A DNA stretch of 64,000 nucleotides from Phycisphaerales bacterium (GTDB lineage Bacteria > Planctomycetota > Phycisphaerae > Phycisphaerales > UBA1924). Below are positions 43,466 through 51,431 of the stretch, piece by piece. The stretch is taken from assembly GCA_030149165.1 (NCBI GenBank), contig JASBRY010000009.1, positions 1,240,001 to 1,304,000 on the forward strand. Reading direction: 5' to 3'. Position numbers and translations under genes: made by a program. Below the pieces are notes generated by a model. It did no database searches and had not been told where the DNA came from. It saw only the letters and a list, made by a program, of their open reading frames with translations. The stretch's first letter is position 1, and each line of letters starts with the position of its first letter.

Positions 43466-44008
43466 ATGCACATCGAATCCAAGGCATGCCGCACAGGATT
43501 CTCGCTCATCGAGCTTGTGATCGTGGTCGCCATCATGGCCGTCATCGCGGCGATCGCAATGCCTCGATTCGCAGACGCCGCATCGGGTCGTTCGCTCCAA
43601 TCCGCGAAGAACATCATCCTCGATGATCTCCAGCGCGTAAAGATGCGAGCACGCGCGACGAAAACACAGCATGTCATCCAGTTCCTCCCCAGTTCAGAGA
43701 TGTACATCGTCGCAGAAGGAAGCACAATCAGGACCGATTCCATCGTGCTCGCTCGAGACCTCAGCAACTCTCCATACGGCGTGCAAATCTATCGCACCAA
43801 TAGGTCTGGTGACAACACCGCCATCATCACACCCTTTGGTGATCTCTCACCCAGTGTCCGTGTACAGATCACCGACGGCACCAACAGCATCAATGTCGAT
43901 CTCGAGGGAATCCCAGACACAGGTGAATCCCCGATCGTGGAAGTTACAGAGAAAGAGGTCCAGGACCTCGGATTGGTAGGAGGTCTCCTTGATGCACTCG
44001 ACCTCTAA
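43466..44008 (+). CDS. Minor pseudopilin, GspH-like
   Basis: 180 residues. The prepilin motif R-T-G-F-S-L-I-E-L-V-I-V-V-A-I-M-A-V-I-A-A-I-A-M-P is expected to be cut after Gly, with Glu at +5. The segment D-D-L-Q-R-V-K-M-R-A-R-A-T is like the GspH helix. It likely forms part of the minor tip complex or primes the pseudopilus. AGGAGG precedes the ATG. Its end overlaps the next gene by 17 bases, so translation is coupled. Confidence 0.9.
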   Translation: MHIESKACRTGFSLIELVIVVAIMAVIAAIAMPRFADAASGRSLQSAKNIILDDLQRVKMRARATKTQHVIQFLPSSEMYIVAEGSTIRTDSIVLARDLSNSPYGVQIYRTNRSGDNTAIITPFGDLSPSVRVQITDGTNSINVDLEGIPDTGESPIVEVTEKEVQDLGLVGGLLDALDL

Positions 44009-44504
44009 TCACACTCGCGCAGGATTCACCCTCGTCGAGACCGTCATCAGTCTCTCGATCATGTCCGTGATTTTGCTGGGACTTTCCAGCGCCCTCATGA
44101 TCGCTTCGCGAGCAGTTCCCTCTGCAACGGAAACCGGCCAAGCCGATCTCCAGATGACCGACACGCTCAATCAGATTAGATCCGATCTTCGATTAGCGAG
44201 CGCGATCTCATACAGATCTGCTGCAGCCGGGCACCAAATCGCTCTTGAACTCAACAATACAGGTATCTCTGGCCAGCCTGCTACGTTGGAATACCGCTAC
44301 TACAACGATACAAAGATCATTACCAGGCAAACCAATGAAGTCAGTGAGCAAACGCTAGTCGAAGACATCTCCGGATTCACTGTCAGCGTTACTCAAGAAG
44401 ATTCCATGGTCAAAGTCATGAAGCTGACCATCGCAAACCCAAATACCGTGCAGTTCATCTTTGAAATGCATATCGCACTACCAAACAAGCCGGTGTACAA
44501 ATGA
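43992..44504 (+). CDS. Minor pseudopilin, GspJ/PilW-like
   Basis: 170 residues. The prepilin motif is R-A-G-F-T-L-V-E-T-V-I-S-L-S-I-M-S-V-I-L-L-G, like GspJ/PilW. A T-D-T-L-N-Q-I-R-S-D-L-R-L-A-S segment fits the GspJ pattern in which a helix is followed by short strands. The ATG at 43992 follows GGAGG inside the end of the upstream gene. It is coupled to the next gene through ATGA. Confidence 0.87.
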   Translation: MHSTSNHTRAGFTLVETVISLSIMSVILLGLSSALMIASRAVPSATETGQADLQMTDTLNQIRSDLRLASAISYRSAAAGHQIALELNNTGISGQPATLEYRYYNDTKIITRQTNEVSEQTLVEDISGFTVSVTQEDSMVKVMKLTIANPNTVQFIFEMHIALPNKPVYK

Positions 44505-45028
44505 TTAAGAACACACGCCACGGCATCACCATTGCAGAAACTGTGCTCTCGATGCTGATCATCAGCTTTGTCCTTGTATCAACCATCCAACTGGTCGCGC
44601 CGATCGCTCGATCTGGGAGCGTGACCGCCAACCGGATCGTCGCGACCAACCTCGCCAACGAGCTCTCCGAAGAGATCGCGACCAAGTACTGGACAAGCCC
44701 AATCCTCAACGATCCCGAATCCATGGGAGCCGCGGCTGGAGAAACCAGAGCAACTTACGACGACATCGACGACTACCACGGCTGGTCATCAAGCCCGCCC
44801 TCACTCAGCACAGGCGCGTCAAACTTCGCGCTCACCGGATGGACACGAGCCGTCAAGGTCGTTCATGTGCTCGTTGATGATCCCACCACCGAATCAGCTT
44901 CCAGCACCGGACTCAAACGCGTCACCGTCACCGTGAGTAAAGACGGCACCGTCCTCGCGACCCAATCAACACTCCACTCACAAGCCGCCGATCAGCTCGG
45001 ATTTGTGGTCAGCGCGACAGGAAATTGA
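44501..45028 (+). CDS. Minor pseudopilin, GspI/PilV-like
   Basis: 175 residues. The leader R-H-G is followed by I-T-I-A-E-T-V-L-S-M-L-I-I-S-F, a variant with Ile instead of Phe at +1 but with Glu at +5. The A-N-E-L-S-E-E-I-A segment fits GspI/PilV. Its position between the J-like and K-like genes supports a role in the tip complex. It overlaps the J-like gene by four bases. Confidence 0.84.
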   Translation: MIKNTRHGITIAETVLSMLIISFVLVSTIQLVAPIARSGSVTANRIVATNLANELSEEIATKYWTSPILNDPESMGAAAGETRATYDDIDDYHGWSSSPPSLSTGASNFALTGWTRAVKVVHVLVDDPTTESASSTGLKRVTVTVSKDGTVLATQSTLHSQAADQLGFVVSATGN

Positions 45029-45030
45029 AA

Positions 45031-46197
45031 ATGAACCAGACTCGTCAACAGCACGGCTCCGTCTATGTCATGACGCTGATCACCATCGCAACGATCTCCG
45101 CAATGATCCTCGTAGGGATCAGTCTGCGTTCGAGTAACAATGCGAAAGCCTCTTTCGTCGAGAACATGTCCGCGAGCAGCAACGCGACCTTGGATGCGAC
45201 CGAGATCACGCTTCAAACAGTTCTCGATGATCCGAAATGGCAGACCACCGCGCAGACAGGTGTGGCGCTCTCGAAACGCACGGTCAATGGGGTCACCTAC
45301 TCTAGCACGGTCATCGATGCCGATACACAAAAGACCCCAACGGACACCACAACAAACTTTCTACTCACGATGAGTGCGACACAAGACTCGATTGAGCAAG
45401 TGTCACAACTCACGATTGGCTATGACGCATTGTACTACCAGAACTATGTTGATGATCTGACCGCAGAGTTCTATTGGCCGCTCACTGAGGACCCAAAATC
45501 AACCAGAGCGGACGAACGCATCGCCTCCAACGATGGGAGTTACCTCGGCTCAAACGCTGGTGCCGGAACGAACGATGAAGGCGCCCCTGTCCCAGTCTTT
45601 GCCAACAGTTCTGATCATGTCTCTGTACCATGGGATGACAAGTTCAAGCAAGGGGCCGGATCGCTTTCCTGCTGGATCAAGTACACCGGACCAACAAGAG
45701 ACTACAGCTTCCACCCATTCCTCGGCATGAACTACCAATCCGGTGGTCACCCAACTTTCAACGCCGCGATTTATAACACAGCGGTCTGGGTAAATACCTC
45801 GGAAAGTGGAAGCTACTCTGTTTCAACCATCGCGTTCACAAATAGTGGAGTCATAACACCAGGTACTTGGCATCACATCACATTCGTATGGGGATCTGAA
45901 GGATTGAGTATCTATGTCGACGGCAAACTCGATGGGCAGAAGAAATCAAACACCGACGGGGTGGACACCGCGAATGTTCTTTTTGGTGGTGAACAACCAC
46001 TCCTCATCGGCGCTGGATACGACTTCGGAGACGGGGGCACCCCTCGCAAAGGATTCCAAGGATCGGTCAGCCATGTGGTTTACTACGACCACGAACTGAA
46101 AGCGGACGAGATCAGCGAACTCGCATCGATCAAACCAGACGCCAACACATCATTGACGATCATTGATGAATCCTGGTCCACCGTCTACTCGGAGTGA
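45031..46197 (+). CDS. PilX/GspK-like pseudopilin with LamG-type lectin domain
   Basis: 388 residues. The N terminus Q-H-G-S-V-Y-V-M-T-L-I is a PilX/GspK-type prepilin signal without Glu at +5, then one membrane helix to about residue 30. From about residue 145 to 370 the sequence matches the LamG/concanavalin-like jelly roll (Laminin_G_3): Y-W-P-L-T-E-D, F-T-V-like strands with S-V-P-W-D-D-K-F, S-C-W-I-K-Y, W-H-H-I-T-F-V-W and Y-V-D-G-K-L-D-G. It should display a carbohydrate- or surface-binding domain at the pseudopilus tip. It is last in locus 2 and its end is 12 bases from the convergent HD-GYP gene. ATG at 45031 is preferred to TTG at 45025. Confidence 0.9.
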   Translation: MNQTRQQHGSVYVMTLITIATISAMILVGISLRSSNNAKASFVENMSASSNATLDATEITLQTVLDDPKWQTTAQTGVALSKRTVNGVTYSSTVIDADTQKTPTDTTTNFLLTMSATQDSIEQVSQLTIGYDALYYQNYVDDLTAEFYWPLTEDPKSTRADERIASNDGSYLGSNAGAGTNDEGAPVPVFANSSDHVSVPWDDKFKQGAGSLSCWIKYTGPTRDYSFHPFLGMNYQSGGHPTFNAAIYNTAVWVNTSESGSYSVSTIAFTNSGVITPGTWHHITFVWGSEGLSIYVDGKLDGQKKSNTDGVDTANVLFGGEQPLLIGAGYDFGDGGTPRKGFQGSVSHVVYYDHELKADEISELASIKPDANTSLTIIDESWSTVYSE

Positions 46198-46209
46198 GTT
46201 GATTGCTGA

Positions 46210-47832
46210 TCATGCCGCCTTGCGGACATCCTGCGCCGCATGATCTCGCACCGCCTCGTCGTACGCCGAGAAATCGAGCAGCAGGAACAACTCCGCAAGC
46301 CTCGGCTCAAACTGCGATCCCGAGCAACGCTCGATCTCCGCAAGCACCTTCTCGCGAGGCATCGCCGAGCGATACGCACGATTCGAGCTCATCGCATCGA
46401 AGGTATCCGCGAGCGCCAAAATCCGACCAAGCTCAGGGATGTCTTCCCCTGCGAGCCCGTGCGGATAGCCTCGCCCATCCCATCGCTCGTGGTGGTGGAG
46501 CACGCCTGGGATGATGTCCTTCAGACTCGGGAGATCCTTGAGCATGTCAGCACCGATCTCTGGATGGAGCTTGATCAGATCAAACTCTTCATCCGTAAGC
46601 CGCCCGTTTTTGCACAGCACCGCCTCCGGCACACCAATCTTCCCGACATCATGCAGAATACCACACAAGCGGACACGCTTCGCGTCCTCCGCTGAGTATC
46701 CAGCCGCGATCGCGAGTTGCTCAGAGAGCATCGCGACCCGATCCGAGTGACCGCGTGTGTAGCGGTCCTTCGCATCAATCGCGCCAGAAAGAGCGCGAAC
46801 GGTCCCGACAAATGCTCGCCGTTCTTCTTCATACAAACGCGTGTTCTCAAGAAACGCCGAAAAGATGCCAGAGATTGAGTCAATCGTCTTTGTGTCATGC
46901 GAGGATACATACGAATCTTCGCCCTGCTTTCCGCCTACCACGAGCCATCCGTATTTGTGTCCATACGCTTGGACAGGATGAATCATGACCTGCGGATCAA
47001 GGTCTTCGAACAGGTACTCCGCAGGATACACAGCCGTCTTGTCCGAAACCGCGATCGGCTCAATCTCAAGAAGTCGGTTGATCTCTGATCGGAGTTCATG
47101 CTCTTCAAAGTGGTGATTGCCCTGCTGATGCAGCTTTGATTGAAGGAGCGTCTCCCCCTCATCAGCGTTCACGACAAACGCCGTCCATTCGTAACCGATC
47201 GTCGCTGCGATCATCTCCAGAGTTTGGCGGATATAACTCGTAGGATCAGTCACCATCCCCATGTCACGACCAAGCATGTGAAGTGCCGTCACTGTCTCAT
47301 ACGATTCAGTCAACTGATCTGCGTAGCTCTCGATGATGCCCTCCGATGTCCGAGCGCCGTCAAGATCCCCGTGCATCCATGAGAGCATCTGCTTAAACTC
47401 AGCATCCATCGAATCCCACGGACGGATCATCTCCTTGATTTTGTGCTGGACCGAAGCGAGTGTCAGCGGGTCTCCCGCGAAACCATCATTGAGCAGCGAA
47501 GACTCAAGGACTTCTTGAGTAAAGCCAATCATCACACTGAAACCCATACGGCGCCCGTGGTGCTCGATCGTGAATGGATAGAGACGAATCCCAGGAGCCG
47601 CTTCAATCATCTGTAGCGAATCCATCGTCGCCCACATCTCAGCACACTCGATCACTCGTTGTCGGACAGGATTGCTCAGGAGCCAAAGTTTCAACGGGCC
47701 CCGACAAGCCGGATCCGACACCGGGAGTCCGTTGATGTCAACACACCACTCGACCAGTCCGAGCTCAGCGCATCGCTTCTTGAATACCTTCGGAATCTCT
47801 GGAGTATGCTCATCAATCAGTTCGAGTCTCAT
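46210..47832 (-). CDS. GAF and HD-GYP domain cyclic di-GMP phosphodiesterase
   Basis: 540 residues. An N-terminal region of about 190 residues is not recognised. A GAF-like domain covers about 193-333. The HD-GYP domain follows, with H-D at 394-395 in G-I-L-H-D-V-G-K-I-G-V-P and G-Y-P at about 455-457 in R-W-D-G-R-G-Y-P-H-G-L. Such enzymes hydrolyse c-di-GMP. The ATG at 47832 is chosen because GGGAG lies six bases upstream and it overlaps the response regulator stop as ATGA. It may lower c-di-GMP seen by the MshEN ATPases in the two pilus loci. Confidence 0.95.
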   Translation of the reverse strand: MRLELIDEHTPEIPKVFKKRCAELGLVEWCVDINGLPVSDPACRGPLKLWLLSNPVRQRVIECAEMWATMDSLQMIEAAPGIRLYPFTIEHHGRRMGFSVMIGFTQEVLESSLLNDGFAGDPLTLASVQHKIKEMIRPWDSMDAEFKQMLSWMHGDLDGARTSEGIIESYADQLTESYETVTALHMLGRDMGMVTDPTSYIRQTLEMIAATIGYEWTAFVVNADEGETLLQSKLHQQGNHHFEEHELRSEINRLLEIEPIAVSDKTAVYPAEYLFEDLDPQVMIHPVQAYGHKYGWLVVGGKQGEDSYVSSHDTKTIDSISGIFSAFLENTRLYEEERRAFVGTVRALSGAIDAKDRYTRGHSDRVAMLSEQLAIAAGYSAEDAKRVRLCGILHDVGKIGVPEAVLCKNGRLTDEEFDLIKLHPEIGADMLKDLPSLKDIIPGVLHHHERWDGRGYPHGLAGEDIPELGRILALADTFDAMSSNRAYRSAMPREKVLAEIERCSGSQFEPRLAELFLLLDFSAYDEAVRDHAAQDVRKAA

Positions 47833-48251
47833 GCGCATCTCCCGAGTTCGCCGTTCTCTTCCGAAAGAGTCTTACGAATCAGATCGACAAGCGCCTTGGT
47901 CCCGAAAGGCTTGCTCAGCAATGCACGGATATTGCCAAGTTCCTTGATTTGTTCCTCGATCGCAAAGCCTCGAGCAGAAAGCATGATCACAGGTATGTTC
48001 TTTGTCTTCTCACTCCCCCAAAGCCGAGTTGACATATCAATCCCGCTCATATACGGCATCTGCAAATCCGTTACCACCAGATCCGGTCCAACAGAATGGA
48101 TCAACTCCAAACCCTGCTGGCCGTCCATCGCGGTATGAACTTCATAGCCGTTCTGGATCAACTTACGAGCGACCATGTGTGTGATATGCGGCTCGTCATC
48201 AACAAGCACCACGCGTGGTCCATTTGTTCCGACATTCGAGATGTTTGACAT
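47829..48251 (-). CDS. CheY-like response regulator (receiver domain only)
   Basis: 140 residues. A single receiver domain with the acidic pair in V-D-D-E-P, phospho-acceptor Asp in V-V-T-D-L-Q-M-P, and the conserved Lys in L-S-K-P-F. No output domain is present, and the next gene encodes a GAF/HD-GYP protein translated by ATGA overlap. In RpfG-type proteins receiver and HD-GYP are fused; here they are separate but coupled, so the receiver probably signals to the phosphodiesterase. GAGG precedes the ATG by seven bases. Confidence 0.95.
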   Translation of the reverse strand: MSNISNVGTNGPRVVLVDDEPHITHMVARKLIQNGYEVHTAMDGQQGLELIHSVGPDLVVTDLQMPYMSGIDMSTRLWGSEKTKNIPVIMLSARGFAIEEQIKELGNIRALLSKPFGTKALVDLIRKTLSEENGELGRCA

Positions 48252-48322
48252 AGGTATACCTCAAAACCTATATCGACCTCTCATCACTTAGGATTCTGTT
48301 CAACTGAATATTCCCCTACTCA

Positions 48323-49141
48323 TTAGGCAGTAGGGGGCGGCAGTCGCAGATATCGGACCAAGTGTTTCGTCCCAATAATAAACGGCAGCGTGTCCAGCAA
48401 AGCCGCGAGTAACTTAAACGCATACCCAGTCGCGATGAACACAAACAGCTGCAACCAGAGTTCTTGCTCCGGATTGATCGGGAGCGCCTTCGCATAGAAA
48501 TGCGTGATTAGGATTACCGCTGTGGTATCCACAAGTTGGCTCACCAAAGTTGAGCCGTTGTTGCGTAGCCATAAATGCTTGCCTCTTGTCAGCCGTTTCC
48601 AGAAGTGGAACACCTGCACATCGACCAGCTGTGCCACGAGGTACGCAATCATCGATGCCGTCACCGCACCAAACGCGAGCGAGCGAACCTCGTAGAACAC
48701 CGGAAGTCTCCCAGCAGCATCTGTCAGAATCTCACCCTCCGGGCCGACCGCTTCAAATCCAGGAAGCGCTCCGCCGATCCAAAGGATGAAGACCACCCAC
48801 AGATTCAAGATCAAGCCCACCCAGACCACCGCATTCGCTCTTCTACGCCCGTACAACTCCGAAATGAAGTCTGTACACAAGAAGGTCATCGGATAAGGAA
48901 GCACACCAACCGCGACCGCGAAAACCGTACTTCCATCGATGCCTTTGTCGAAGTCGATCTCAAAGAGCTTGATAAACCTGGTGATGCCAAGAATATTGAG
49001 CATCGCCAGTGTCCCAAGGAAGATCCCCGACAGCAGCAGGAAGAGACGCTCTCGCCGCCGATGCAACTCATGCTCGGTCAACTCCTTGAGCCCTTCATAC
49101 CGATACTGTTCACTAGGGAGTGGTCCATGAAGATGCTGCAT
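48323..49141 (-). CDS. Queuosine precursor transporter (YhhQ/VUT family)
   Basis: 272 residues with about six membrane helices. The family motif Y-P-M-T-F-L-C-T-D-F-I-S-E-L-Y-G and the late S-Q-L-V-D-T segment are clear. Such proteins import queuosine precursors (preQ0/preQ1) used in tRNA modification. An ATG at 49162 would add seven residues; neither has a strong ribosome binding site. Longer frames run into scpB on the other strand and are not used. A hairpin surrounds its stop codon (48313-48336) but lacks a good T-tract. Confidence 0.92.
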   Translation of the reverse strand: MQHLHGPLPSEQYRYEGLKELTEHELHRRRERLFLLLSGIFLGTLAMLNILGITRFIKLFEIDFDKGIDGSTVFAVAVGVLPYPMTFLCTDFISELYGRRRANAVVWVGLILNLWVVFILWIGGALPGFEAVGPEGEILTDAAGRLPVFYEVRSLAFGAVTASMIAYLVAQLVDVQVFHFWKRLTRGKHLWLRNNGSTLVSQLVDTTAVILITHFYAKALPINPEQELWLQLFVFIATGYAFKLLAALLDTLPFIIGTKHLVRYLRLPPPTA

Positions 49142-49208
49142 GGTCCGAGGATAGCAGACCATCCTCAGAATTGCCCATTTCCTTCCAGAACTGTGATACC
49201 ATCCACCC

Positions 49209-49829
49209 ATGACGCCGCAAACTGAAAACCCGCCAATGACCTCCGAAATCAAGCCACTCGATATCAGATCGCGTGCGGCACTCGAAGCCCTACTCATGAC
49301 CGCGGATCGTCCGCTCAAAGCCCAAGCGATCATTGATCCACTCAATCTACTTGATCCGGATTCTGAGTCCATTACCCAAGAAACTCTGGATGCGTCGATA
49401 GATGCACTCAATGAAGAGTACGAATCGGCTCATCGCTCCTTCCGAATCGAACGCGTCGCAGCCGGCTATCGAATCATGACCCTTCCTGAGCACGCTCCAG
49501 TCGTCGCCGCGATGCATCGAGCAAGAGCGGGGACCCGATTGACCCGGACTCAACTCGAGACGCTCTCGATCATCGCCTACCGACAGCCGGTTACCCGCGC
49601 CGAACTCGAGAACATCCGAGGTGTTGCCTGCGGCGATATCGTTCGCACACTCATGGATCGTGGACTCGTCAAAATCACAGGCAGAGCCGAAGTCCTCGGA
49701 CGACCGATGCTCTACGGCACCACCCCGCGATTCCTCGACACCTTCGGACTCGCAAACCTCAAAGATCTCCCTAAACCAGAAGATCTCCTCCCAACCATGG
49801 AACAAGCAACCACAAGCGAACGCATATAA
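49209..49829 (+). CDS. scpB: Segregation and condensation protein B
   Basis: 206 residues, two winged-helix domains. Family segments are A-L-E-A-L-L-M-T-A-D-R-P, R-T-Q-L-E-T-L-S-I-I-A-Y-R-Q-P-V-T-R-A-E-L and G-R-P-M-L-Y-G-T-T. With ScpA and SMC it condenses and helps segregate chromosomes. scpA is not next to it in this window. It is divergent from the queuosine transporter gene with a 67-base gap that probably holds both promoters; no sharp hexamers were seen there. Confidence 0.95.
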   Translation: MTPQTENPPMTSEIKPLDIRSRAALEALLMTADRPLKAQAIIDPLNLLDPDSESITQETLDASIDALNEEYESAHRSFRIERVAAGYRIMTLPEHAPVVAAMHRARAGTRLTRTQLETLSIIAYRQPVTRAELENIRGVACGDIVRTLMDRGLVKITGRAEVLGRPMLYGTTPRFLDTFGLANLKDLPKPEDLLPTMEQATTSERI

Positions 49830-49868
49830 AGTAATACTGCGTGAACAGAGCCACGGAAGGTCACACCC

Positions 49869-50273
49869 ATGCAACTCGTCAAATCAACTCTCCTCATCGT
49901 CGCAGTCTTCGCCCTTTCCGCGTGCGGTACATCGAAGTACATGGGTAAAGTCGTTCCAGGCTCTGTCGGCAGACCGATCATCGTCTCAAGCAATGACGAC
50001 CGCATCAATAACGAGCCCGGCATCCCAGGACTCGAACTCACGCTCTACAACGAACCCAAGCAGGGACAAGCGCCTGTTCAACTCACGAGAACAATCAGCG
50101 ACGAGGATGGGCGATTCACTTTCACAATCCCTGCGAAGCAAACACCACGCGGATCCGTGCTCGTGCGTGTAACAGGTGACGAAATCTACTCCGCTCGTTC
50201 AAAGACCTTCCTCCCACGCAACGGCCAGTTCATGCTCTTTACAGTGGTGACCAGAGATCCACAACCCGAATAA
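49869..50273 (+). CDS. Small lipoprotein with carboxypeptidase-regulatory-like fold
   Basis: 134 residues. Signal peptide with lipobox L-S-A-C (C19). The mature part has P-G-L-E-L-T-L-Y-N, T-I-S-D-E-D-G-R-F-T-F-T and V-R-V-T-G-D, like the small beta-sandwich often annotated as carboxypeptidase-regulatory-like. It would be attached to a membrane and could aid binding or stability of an envelope complex. Function is not known. It follows scpB after 39 bases. Confidence 0.75.
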   Translation: MQLVKSTLLIVAVFALSACGTSKYMGKVVPGSVGRPIIVSSNDDRINNEPGIPGLELTLYNEPKQGQAPVQLTRTISDEDGRFTFTIPAKQTPRGSVLVRVTGDEIYSARSKTFLPRNGQFMLFTVVTRDPQPE

Positions 50274-50309
50274 GAGCAACGCAGTGATCCAGAATCGGTA
50301 ATCCCTCTC

Positions 50310-51431
50310 ATGTCCACCACGAGTGCTCGATCCCTACGAAGAAAGAACAAGAGACGCTCGCACAGCTCTCCGCCCGGCACCCCGCATCACAACCGATCCT
50401 CCTCCCTCACGCTCCCGGGATTCCTCTTCGTCTTCGTCACGCTCTCCCTGGCGCTCGGAGCAATCAACGGCCAAAACAATCTGTTGTTTTGGCTCTTCGG
50501 ATTCTCCATCGCCGCGCTCATCGTTTCCGGAATCATCACCGGAAACGCACTTATGCATCTCCGTCTTGTCGCAAGCCAAATCGACCACGCCGAGGTCGGA
50601 AAGCCATTGCGACTCAAATACTCCTTTTTCAATACTTCGAAGTTGCTCCCAAACTTCGCGCTCGAGATACTTGAACTCGATGCGGATGAATCTGCTTCCC
50701 ATGTGCCAGGAATCGTGCTCCACATCCGACCAAACGCTCGCGGCGCGTTCACATCGCAGATTATCCCAAACAAACGCGGCTACCTCGATCTCGCACAGAT
50801 CCGAGTGCGCACCCGTTTCCCATTCGGACTGTTTACCAAGTCCGTGTTCTTCAATATGCCACGCAGTACATTAGTGTACCCGAAACTCATGCCTGTGAAG
50901 CAGCAGACCCTCGATGCGATCACATCAAGCGACGATTCATCGAGCCGCTCCGCCAATCGCCGAGGAGCAGGTCTCGATTACTTCGCTCTCCGTCAGTATC
51001 AACCCGGCGACCCACTCAAAACGATCGCATGGAAACGCTCGGCACGATCCAGCGATATCCTCGTCACCGAGTTCCCAGATCCCACTACCGAGCTTGTGCA
51101 ACTCCAAATTGAGTCTCCATCACAAACCACAAGTGATGAACAGTTCGAAGCAGTGATCTCGCTCGCGTACTCGATTTTGAATGAGGCAAATCCACAAGCA
51201 AGGATTGGGCTGAGCATCCCCGGTGCACACATCGATATCCACCCATCTACCGGAGTCGCGCACATTGATCGTTGTGCGAGAGCACTCGCTCTGCTGGATA
51301 GAACGGACTTCAGTCACAACACGCAACCCCGCTTGCCAGCACGCCGAACCATTGTGCTGGGATACTCGCCCTCCGAATCCAATGCGGATCTGTACGCGCA
51401 AGACTACTTAAGCGAGCCTGCAGATGCGTGA
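50310..51431 (+). CDS. DUF58 family membrane protein
   Basis: 373 residues. Two membrane helices (about 38-75) are followed by a soluble region with the DUF58 core L-R-Q-Y-Q-P-G-D-P-L-K-T-I-A-W-K-R-S-A-R (about 228-247). DUF58 proteins usually occur with a MoxR ATPase and a transglutaminase-like membrane protein. Here the latter gene overlaps by eight bases, but no MoxR gene is in the window. The biochemical role is not established. Confidence 0.92.
   Translation: MSTTSARSLRRKNKRRSHSSPPGTPHHNRSSSLTLPGFLFVFVTLSLALGAINGQNNLLFWLFGFSIAALIVSGIITGNALMHLRLVASQIDHAEVGKPLRLKYSFFNTSKLLPNFALEILELDADESASHVPGIVLHIRPNARGAFTSQIIPNKRGYLDLAQIRVRTRFPFGLFTKSVFFNMPRSTLVYPKLMPVKQQTLDAITSSDDSSSRSANRRGAGLDYFALRQYQPGDPLKTIAWKRSARSSDILVTEFPDPTTELVQLQIESPSQTTSDEQFEAVISLAYSILNEANPQARIGLSIPGAHIDIHPSTGVAHIDRCARALALLDRTDFSHNTQPRLPARRTIVLGYSPSESNADLYAQDYLSEPADA

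Noticed and set aside
48313..48336. Hairpin around the stop codon of the queuosine transporter gene
   Set aside because: The eight-pair stem is good, but the minus-strand sequence after it is AATATTC rather than a T-run, so it was not called as a terminator.
49142..49411. Upstream extension of the queuosine transporter frame
   Set aside because: It overlaps the start of scpB on the other strand and encodes Ser-rich sequence unlike the family.
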